8,152 nucleotides of DNA from Candidatus Saccharimonadota bacterium (lineage in GTDB: Bacteria > Patescibacteriota > Saccharimonadia > Saccharimonadales > Saccharimonadaceae), in assembly GCA_028289185.1 (NCBI GenBank), contig JAQGGV010000052.1:1-8152 (forward strand), written 5' to 3'. The notes below the pieces were generated by a model that was not told where the DNA came from, searched no databases, and saw only the letters and a list, made by a program, of their open reading frames with translations. Positions 1-6,030 of the stretch are shown here, piece by piece. The position numbers and the translations under genes are program-made. The stretch's first letter is position 1. The number at the start of each line of letters is the position of its first letter.

Positions 1-40
1 GTCTGCCCGAATAATCACACAATATATGTAAGTCAGCCAT
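1..40 (-). CDS. Possible start of the next operon gene (truncated by the window edge)
   Basis: An ATG at 40 opens a frame with no stop through 13 codons to the window edge (MADLHILCDYSGR). AGGA, overlapping the TAG stop of the preceding gene, lies 7 nt upstream, and AAGGA touches the ATG. The 9-nt gap equals the spacing before the preceding gene, so another operon member is plausible. The fragment is too short to name a family, and a 13-codon open frame can occur by chance. Confidence 0.35.
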   Translation of the reverse strand, partial: MADLHILCDYSGR

Positions 41-49
41 TCCTTGATC

Positions 50-2128
50 CTAGCATTTACCTGTTCGGATCGCGGCCGCGTCGCCACCCAGGGCATCTTG
101 CAGTGTCATATTTGATGGCTGGCTAAACAGTGCATGGGCTGTTACACCTGGTATGTTCGCAATGGTCGTGTTTACAACCGTTGTCATGCTTGCGAGTTTG
201 CTAAATAGTGTGCCGTCGGTCGTTGGGTATGGGTTGAGCATTGACGATATCTGCCCCATGAACGAGTACTGGTTATTCACATTCCAGGGATCGCCTTTTG
301 CCTGGTCAATCGCAAGTTGTGTCGTTGTATTGAAGTAGGGGGTGTCTGTTTTAGAAATGAAGTTTTTAACCGCGTCTAATCCGCCCGCACCACCTGCGAC
401 TACCATACCAGCCCCAAGAGTACTATTTGATAATAACCAGCCTATGCCTACACCTATTGCGTCACCGAGCCCCTCGCCATTGAGTGCAGACGAGAGATCG
501 ACGGTTGCTAGGTAGTGAAGAGCTGGCTTGGCTAACTGGGCAACCAGAACGGGCAACAGAAAGTGTTCCGCGATTGGTGCCAGGACGGCCCCAGCTGCGC
601 AAAAGACAGCAGCCACCGGGTCATTAACACATGCAATTATCCCCCCCGCTTGAACATACGATGCACCCCTGCAGATATCCTTTATTCCGTCCTTACCGAA
701 AACATCACGCACGTTGTTTACGATGAGACTTGCGGCAGAATCTACTTGTTGCTCCCAGCCCCACGATGTATATTTTTTTGCCATGTCGGTCAGGCCCGTA
801 AAGTCACCATATATCGCCATTTGTAATGCTTGCGAATCCATGGCCGTTTTGCCGCCACTGTCCGGAGTGGTTAATCGGTTGGCGAGATCCTCTACAACTG
901 AGGGCTCGATATTCCCCTGATCCTCAATTTGGGCCGCCGCTCGGACGAATGGATAGGCAAAACTGATAAGATCATAGACCCATTTTGCTTTGATTGTCGC
1001 ATTGGTCAATTTAGCGACGTTATAGACTGCGCAGCCGACAGAGACAGGTGCGGTCACCAGGGCGGCAGCTCCGGCCTTTGCGGCAATATCTCCCGTTATT
1101 CTGTCTACTTGAGGCTTCAGTTTTGTTCCGCTATCGTCTCCAATCGTATCGCTTGTAAGTGCCTTCTCTCTGACATCTATAACTTTAGGATCGCTGGCAT
1201 CACCTGGCGTTTCGTTTAGTTTGGTGTTTTCGTCAAACGACTTGTCGATTGCCTCCTTTCGCTTCGCCGGGTCAGGGTCATCCGAGGGGGTCAGTCTATC
1301 CCCTTTTACTATCTCGTACCGACCGAGAGTGTCTTTGAAGGCTTGATTCTCAAAAAAAGCCGACCTTACATCAAGTACGTTACTTGTGGCTCGTCTGCCT
1401 TCGGTAGTGTTCTCGGCGTAGTCGGTATATTCCGCTCCGTCTGTGACGGTGTGGTGATCGGGGAACTCTAGGCTATCAATGGTTCCTTCTGGACTCAGAT
1501 TAATCTTGTACCCATCCTGCGTATAGCGTGCAGCTTCGTCAGCACTGACGGACGTTAAATCAGATTCAAGCTTTGTGGTTCCTCTTGATTTGTCCTTCGA
1601 GAACTGTTTTGCGACATACGCGCGTCGAAATACAATGTTTGTTCGTGTCGAATCAGAGGAATCATTCGTAACAGCCTTTTCCAGCGCAACCAACAGTGAT
1701 CCTGGTGCGAGAAGAACGCTCGAGAATCCAGCCCCACCAACAAGCAGGCCGATGATGCCACCGCTCGGTCCAAAACGTTTACTGCCGGCCAACAGTTTTG
1801 CACCGAAGCTCTCTTTGCCCTTGCCGCCCGCCGCCGAGGTAGTCTCCTCTGAGGCTGAATAGAGGGATTCTTCGTCCCCGGCCTCTTCCTGCTCGGCGAT
1901 TGCTTCGCGTTGTTGCTCTGGCGTCGCATTTTCGAGTGATTCGGGCGCACCTTCATCACTACCACCAGAATTGCCATAATTCTGCTCGATTTCCGCAAGC
2001 TTGGCTCGCTCATCCTCGTCAAGAGGTTTTGCACCGACTTCGTCGTTATAGGCCTGTTGACCAAGGTTACGACTATCGTCTGCGTTGCCTGCTAGGTCGT
2101 CGTCAGGTAGAGTGCTTGTCTGTACCAC
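50..2128 (-). CDS. Large uncharacterised T4SS-linked membrane protein (Saccharibacteria-type)
   Basis: Function unknown. It starts at GTG and has 692 residues. Residues 1-105 are very acidic and Gln/Ser-rich, probably disordered and cytoplasmic, with no signal peptide. A basic patch (KLLAGSKRFG) precedes a first hydrophobic segment, about 119-148 (GGIIGLLVGGAGFSSVLLAP). A polar, Asp/Thr-rich region of about 200 residues (150-345) follows and may face outside. Further hydrophobic stretches lie near 345-370, 490-532 and a Gly-rich 555-583. The C-terminal 110 residues are polar and end in a lone cysteine (RTGKC). Other cysteines are C366, C487, C500 and C510. I recall similar large proteins after virB4 in Saccharibacteria, with the same membrane segment after a charged leader and a KTAMDS...AIYGD-like motif (here 427-442). 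That is unverified. Its position, 9 nt after virB4, argues for a structural or substrate-contacting role in the same apparatus. It contains three 7-base homopolymer runs. Confidence 0.85.
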   Translation of the reverse strand: MVQTSTLPDDDLAGNADDSRNLGQQAYNDEVGAKPLDEDERAKLAEIEQNYGNSGGSDEGAPESLENATPEQQREAIAEQEEAGDEESLYSASEETTSAAGGKGKESFGAKLLAGSKRFGPSGGIIGLLVGGAGFSSVLLAPGSLLVALEKAVTNDSSDSTRTNIVFRRAYVAKQFSKDKSRGTTKLESDLTSVSADEAARYTQDGYKINLSPEGTIDSLEFPDHHTVTDGAEYTDYAENTTEGRRATSNVLDVRSAFFENQAFKDTLGRYEIVKGDRLTPSDDPDPAKRKEAIDKSFDENTKLNETPGDASDPKVIDVREKALTSDTIGDDSGTKLKPQVDRITGDIAAKAGAAALVTAPVSVGCAVYNVAKLTNATIKAKWVYDLISFAYPFVRAAAQIEDQGNIEPSVVEDLANRLTTPDSGGKTAMDSQALQMAIYGDFTGLTDMAKKYTSWGWEQQVDSAASLIVNNVRDVFGKDGIKDICRGASYVQAGGIIACVNDPVAAVFCAAGAVLAPIAEHFLLPVLVAQLAKPALHYLATVDLSSALNGEGLGDAIGVGIGWLLSNSTLGAGMVVAGGAGGLDAVKNFISKTDTPYFNTTTQLAIDQAKGDPWNVNNQYSFMGQISSMLNPYPTTDGTLFSKLASMTTVVNTTIANIPGVTAHALFSQPSNMTLQDALGGDAAAIRTGKC

Positions 2129-2134
2129 AAATCA

Positions 2135-2139
2135 CCCCT
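2135..2139 (-). promoter_or_regulatory. Ribosome binding site overlapping the virB4 stop, selects a GTG start
   Basis: AGGGG on the minus strand begins within the TAG stop of virB4 (2138-2140) and lies 6 nt before GTG at 2128. An in-frame TGA at 2132-2134 prevents any earlier start, so this site and the GTG define the beginning of the next protein. The arrangement suggests translational coupling with virB4. Confidence 0.65.
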
Positions 2140-4045
2140 AAATTTGCATTCCTTCAGGCTGTTCAGCCGCTTGCTGTTGTGCCTGACGCTGTTTGGCAAG
2201 TTCTTCCATACGCTTTTGCTCTTCCTGCTGCAGTTGCTGGACAGGGTTGGTGGTGACGAGTTCGTGTTCGGTCCGCGATGCGACGACCTGGACGTGCACG
2301 TGATTGGCACCGGCAAAGAATAATCCCTGCCCAACCGGGAAGTTACTCAGACGTTTGCGCTCTTCGTCGGTCAATTTAAAGACGTCGGCCAGCACATCGA
2401 CGGCACTTGGCGATTGCTTCAATAGCAGCTGCATAGAGCTGTTGGCGACAATAGCGCGGCCCATTTTGCTGGCCATAAAGTCTTCGACGTCCTGACTGAT
2501 GGTCGTGACACCCAGATAGTACTTTCGAGCGCGTTTCGCGAGGCTAAATAGGAAGTTTGCACTGTCCTCGTACTTCATCAGCTGCCAGGCCTCATCTACG
2601 ATCAACATACGCTTTTTCAGGTGTGAACGGGTGACGTTCCAAATGTGTGACAGGACGATATACATGGCAACGGGTCGCAGTTCGTCCTCGAGGTCACGAA
2701 TGTTAAACACCACCATTTGGTTATTGATATCAATGTTTGATTGTTGGCTAAAGATACCGGCGAATGTACCTGTTGTGTATTTACGCAGGCGCTGTGCTAG
2801 GGCGGGGCCACTGCCCTCCATGTGTATCAGCGTGTCGTACAGATCGACCATGGTTGGTGGCAAACCTGAGTGCGTCAGTGGGTCACTGGTAATGCCGGCA
2901 CGAGCGTAGGTATCAATTAGGGCTTGGTCTAAGTCGGCTTCCTCGGCTGGGGTCATGGCGGCAACGTTGGTTGCGCCACTCGCCTGCAAGTTGGCGCCAC
3001 CCAGCATCAGACGCAGCAAACCGTGCAGTGTGACCAAGTTGGCGCGCAGCGCATCGTCGGCCTCGTCGGTGTCGATAACGCGTGGCAGGTCAAACGGATT
3101 CACACGAACGTCGGAGTTTAGTGACAGACGAATGTAGCTACCACCAACAGCATCAGACAGTTTCTGATACTCGTTTTCTGGGTCGATAATCAGCACGTCA
3201 GCACCCATCATCATCGAGCGGACGGCCTCAAGCTTAACGGTAAATGATTTTCCGGAACCAGACTTTGCAAATACCACCATGTTGGCGTTTTCTAGCGTAA
3301 AGCGGTCAAAGATAATCAGGCCGTTGTTATGCATATTGATGCCGTAGAGGATTCCCTTTTCCTGCGTCAAGTCGGCGCTGGTGAATGGGAACGATGTACT
3401 AATGGCGCCAGTATTCATGTTGCGGCGAATCTGCAACTGGTCAGTCATCTGTGGGACAGTCGAATTCAGCCCCTGCTCTTGTTGTGACGATGCGACCTTG
3501 CTAAAGACCAATTGCTGGCCGAAAATCGTTTCGATTTTGTGTTGCACGAAGTTCAGTTCGTCCAAACTGTCGGCATACATGGTGATGTACAGGCCATAAC
3601 GGAAAAATCGCTCCGACCCCACCTGGATTTCATCGCGTAGTTCCTCGGCGTCGCTCAGGGCTGCCTCGAGTCCTGGATCACGGGTGCGACCCTTCTCGGT
3701 GTTGATGGCCATGGTTGCCTGCATCTGCGTCACTTTTTTGCGAAGGTTTTTCAGGACAACTTCGGACTCAACTGGGTAGAAATACATACTGACGTCCAGG
3801 ACTTCATCGATGTTGATGATACTCGATAGCCAACCGGTGTAAATCTGGCGCGGATAGGCGTAGACGTAGATGGTACGGCCGTATTTGGTACCCAAACGGA
3901 AGTGACTGGAGTGAATCTCGAGTGATGATGGCGCCACCAAATCACGAAGCGTCGTGATGCCTTTTTGGAACGCCTGCTCAACCTCGGCCTGCTCGCGGGC
4001 ACGTTGTTGGGCGGCAATATCGACAGCGTCAGGTCGTTTAGCCAT
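2138..4045 (-). CDS. virB4: VirB4-type T4SS ATPase
   Basis: Hexameric AAA+/RecA-like ATPase that energises T4SS assembly and substrate transfer at the cytoplasmic face of the membrane. The N-terminal domain spans about 30-215 and includes RTIYVYAYPRQIYTGWLSS. The ATPase core runs from about 230 to 595. It has Walker A AKSGSGKS (260-267, catalytic K266), the VirB4-typical LIIDPENEYQ (285-294), Walker B RMLIVDEAW (479-487, D484/E485), the Q518 motif TTISQDVEDF (514-523) and NSSMQLLLKQS (535-545). All key residues are present, so it looks active. The last 35 residues are Gln/Glu-rich and probably coiled coil. At 635 residues it is a full-length member of the Gram-positive/CPR type. The ATG overlaps the TAA of the TraC-like gene, and an AAGGGG at 4057-4062 lies 11 nt upstream. 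The stop is TAG, 9 nt before the next gene. Confidence 0.97.
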   Translation of the reverse strand: MAKRPDAVDIAAQQRAREQAEVEQAFQKGITTLRDLVAPSSLEIHSSHFRLGTKYGRTIYVYAYPRQIYTGWLSSIINIDEVLDVSMYFYPVESEVVLKNLRKKVTQMQATMAINTEKGRTRDPGLEAALSDAEELRDEIQVGSERFFRYGLYITMYADSLDELNFVQHKIETIFGQQLVFSKVASSQQEQGLNSTVPQMTDQLQIRRNMNTGAISTSFPFTSADLTQEKGILYGINMHNNGLIIFDRFTLENANMVVFAKSGSGKSFTVKLEAVRSMMMGADVLIIDPENEYQKLSDAVGGSYIRLSLNSDVRVNPFDLPRVIDTDEADDALRANLVTLHGLLRLMLGGANLQASGATNVAAMTPAEEADLDQALIDTYARAGITSDPLTHSGLPPTMVDLYDTLIHMEGSGPALAQRLRKYTTGTFAGIFSQQSNIDINNQMVVFNIRDLEDELRPVAMYIVLSHIWNVTRSHLKKRMLIVDEAWQLMKYEDSANFLFSLAKRARKYYLGVTTISQDVEDFMASKMGRAIVANSSMQLLLKQSPSAVDVLADVFKLTDEERKRLSNFPVGQGLFFAGANHVHVQVVASRTEHELVTTNPVQQLQQEEQKRMEELAKQRQAQQQAAEQPEGMQI

Positions 4046-4938
4046 TACGACTGAATCCCCTTCGGTGTTGCGTCATCACGAATCAGGTGTGGCTTTGGTG
4101 CCTCGCCCTGGCCCTTGCGAACGTACATAGCGGTGATACTTTCGAAATTACCCAGTGGTTCGCGCACGGCCGTATCGGGGTTATAAAAGTTGTAGTACAA
4201 CTCACCCAGTTCCTTGGTCGTTAGCTGCACACACTTGATGCCCAGCTGAAACAAGCCGCTCATTACGGCGTCGGTGTGGTTCTTGATCTCATCCTTGGCT
4301 TTTTCGTAGGCTGCATGGTCAACCACGATTGATCGTTGTTGCGGTGTGCCACCAAAAATCGTGCTAAACAAGCTTTTGCTACCACGTTTGATGGTGTTGA
4401 TATCGCCGTGTGGCCAGAATGGCACAATGACGTAGAATGTTTTGTCCATGATGTTTGCTTCCTGCGAAAGTGTGTCGATAAAGTCGATGTAGTCATCCGT
4501 TAGGACGTTGAGCAGCATGTTTTCCTGGTCGCGGCGAATGTTTGTCAGACGTTCGATGTACGGACCGATGTCGACGCGCTGCGAGCGAATCAAGATTTGC
4601 ACCGGGAAATACAGCGAGTTCAGAAAGTTCTGGTAGCTATACTCGATACCTTCGCGTTCCTTGCTGCTCATCAGGTCAAAGTTGATGGATTTACAGGCAA
4701 TAACCGCGCGAAAACTGCCGTCATTCATGACGACCATGTTGTCGCGTAGCTCCGAAAACATCAGGGTGTTCTGAGTTGTATTCGGGTTTGTTGGTGGCGG
4801 CGGTGTCCGCGCCTGATCAGTAGCACCAGGGGCGCCGGGCACACCTTGCTGACCCCCCTGAGTCGGTGGGGCTGGTACGCCAGGAATAGCCTGTCCGGGG
4901 ACAGGTGCACCAGATTGAGGCTGACTGTTTGGAGGCAT
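4045..4938 (-). CDS. TraC-like protein, VirB4 N-terminal-domain-like, no ATPase domain
   Basis: Soluble T4SS accessory protein, probably a partner of the VirB4 ATPase encoded just downstream. Residues 1-57 form a Pro/Gly/Gln-rich linker (PGQAIPGVPAPP, TPPPPTNP). A folded domain follows from about 58 to 280. It opens with FSELRDNMVVMNDGSFRAVI, then SYQNFLNSLYFPVQILIRSQ near 101-120 and KTFYVIVPFWPHGD near 166-179. This pattern matches the TraC-like proteins annotated beside VirB4 in CPR genomes, and resembles the N-terminal domain of VirB4/TraC ATPases. There is no Walker A or B motif, no signal peptide and no membrane segment, so it should be cytoplasmic or peripheral. Its TAA stop overlaps the VirB4 ATG by one base (TAATG), a sign of translational coupling and fixed stoichiometry. 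The family link is from memory of motifs; the partnership with VirB4 is inferred from the overlap. Confidence 0.85.
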   Translation of the reverse strand: MPPNSQPQSGAPVPGQAIPGVPAPPTQGGQQGVPGAPGATDQARTPPPPTNPNTTQNTLMFSELRDNMVVMNDGSFRAVIACKSINFDLMSSKEREGIEYSYQNFLNSLYFPVQILIRSQRVDIGPYIERLTNIRRDQENMLLNVLTDDYIDFIDTLSQEANIMDKTFYVIVPFWPHGDINTIKRGSKSLFSTIFGGTPQQRSIVVDHAAYEKAKDEIKNHTDAVMSGLFQLGIKCVQLTTKELGELYYNFYNPDTAVREPLGNFESITAMYVRKGQGEAPKPHLIRDDATPKGIQS

Positions 4939-4948
4939 GCTTGTTTAT

Positions 4949-4955
4949 TCCTCTT
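4949..4955 (-). promoter_or_regulatory. Ribosome binding site of the TraC-like gene
   Basis: AAGAGGA on the minus strand lies 10 nt before the ATG at 4938, within the 22-nt gap after the PrgI stop. It supports this start rather than an internal one, even though the first 57 residues are low complexity. Confidence 0.6.
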
Positions 4956-4960
4956 CCCAC

Positions 4961-5986
4961 CTAGTGGAACGAAATTGTCACTTCGTCGCCGCTTTTTAAC
5001 ACCTTGTTCTTTTCGGCTACCCGGTTTGCCTCTTTCGAGAGAGTGAGGACTGATACATCCTTCTGCTCCGACAACTCATTCGCTTGTTTTTGGGTTAGCA
5101 CCATTGTACCAGCATCGGGGGTAGAAGCGCTAGTGCTTGTTGTCGCTTTTTCAGGGGTGGGCTTGGCTGCAGGTACGCCACGCTCATCACTTACCTGTTC
5201 GGTCAGCGCATTGGCCAGTGTAATTGCATCTAGCGTGTCTTTTTTTGACTGTTTGCTCTCGGTCGCATTCTGTTTGGCCCGGATTTCCTCTAGGGATGGC
5301 AAGGTGGATTTCGGCTCCTCGTCGGTTGTAGGCGTCGTTTGAGCCGCTGCGGCGCTCGAAGTTGTGCTCGCATCCTTGGCTGGAGCCGTCTTGGCAGCAG
5401 CCTTCATGTTCGTAATAGCTTCCTTTTTCTGGGCATTCGCACCCTTGTCCAATTGCTGAGCTAGCTTTTGGGCGGCTGGTGACGAAGCATCATACATATC
5501 CGGCGTTTGTTGCGATTCGTAGTACAAATCCTTGTTGATTGAGGTGTCGACGGTTCCAGCGCCACGAATCGCCCAACCATGCGTATCAACCAGATCGGCC
5601 AGGTAACCCAGGCGTTTGGTGGCCTCGTCCTCGTTCAAGTCCTTGGTCAGGATTCTATCAGCGTCCTTGGGTGGGATGATAGTCACGAACGAATCGATAC
5701 CATCGGGGATCCAGAAGCGCTTGCGGGATTTTAGGAAATAAAAAGAGACCACCGCCGACAGATAGGCTTCCATCGGCTGGTCCTTTCGTAGTGGTAGTGC
5801 CAGAGCGGCAAAAAAGATGATAATTGGCAGCGGAATAATCGCCAATGGGATGAAAAGCTGCGAAAGCCCCCAGGCTCCAGCCATAGAAATTGCGACGACG
5901 ATCAGATAAATAAACTGTCGGAAACTAAACGGTCCAATTAGCTTATCGTCCGCCTCGACGTCCTGAGGTACCTTGTATACCGCCAT
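4961..5986 (-). CDS. PrgI-family T4SS membrane protein with long disordered C-terminal tail
   Basis: Small inner-membrane T4SS component encoded next to VirB4 in Gram-positive and CPR systems; its exact role is not established. Residues 1-110 show the family hallmarks. The opening is YKVPQDVEADDKLIGPFSFR, followed by two closely spaced hydrophobic segments (about 25-45 and 47-65), a basic patch (LKSRKRFWIPDG, 85-95) and IIPPKD. Residues 115-165 look folded. From about 166 to 295 the chain is Ala/Ser/Thr/Lys/Gln-rich and probably disordered. The final 35 or so residues look ordered again (VSVLTLSKEANRV, then EVTISFH). Typical PrgI proteins are about 100-130 residues, so this 341-residue version carries a large extension. 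The ATG at 5986 has no visible Shine-Dalgarno sequence but places the family N-terminus exactly. The gene ends 22 nt before the TraC-like gene, which suggests cotranscription. The stop is TAG. Confidence 0.9.
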   Translation of the reverse strand: MAVYKVPQDVEADDKLIGPFSFRQFIYLIVVAISMAGAWGLSQLFIPLAIIPLPIIIFFAALALPLRKDQPMEAYLSAVVSFYFLKSRKRFWIPDGIDSFVTIIPPKDADRILTKDLNEDEATKRLGYLADLVDTHGWAIRGAGTVDTSINKDLYYESQQTPDMYDASSPAAQKLAQQLDKGANAQKKEAITNMKAAAKTAPAKDASTTSSAAAAQTTPTTDEEPKSTLPSLEEIRAKQNATESKQSKKDTLDAITLANALTEQVSDERGVPAAKPTPEKATTSTSASTPDAGTMVLTQKQANELSEQKDVSVLTLSKEANRVAEKNKVLKSGDEVTISFH

Positions 5987-5996
5987 ATCTGGTGGT

Positions 5997-6002
5997 ATTA
6001 TA
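5997..6002 (-). promoter_or_regulatory. Candidate -10 box (TATAAT) upstream of the PrgI gene
   Basis: A perfect TATAAT on the minus strand lies 10 nt before the PrgI ATG, inside the 44-nt gap and preceded by an A-rich stretch (AAGAAATAAGA). No convincing -35 hexamer stands 17 nt upstream (TCGTAA or similar). If used, transcription would start about 3 nt before the ATG and give a nearly leaderless mRNA, which fits the absence of a Shine-Dalgarno sequence there. A chance match in AT-rich sequence is also possible. Confidence 0.35.
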
Positions 6003-6030
6003 TCTTATTTCTTATGCTTTTACGAGGTTG

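Noticed and set aside
1..49. Terminator after the large membrane protein gene
   Set aside because: No inverted repeat followed by a T-run is visible in the 49 bases, and a possible next gene starts there.
1555..2064. 169-codon minus-strand frame inside the large membrane protein gene
   Set aside because: It overlaps the better-supported frame, is rich in Arg/Ser with no domain-like pattern, and has no independent ribosome site. It is a frame shadow.
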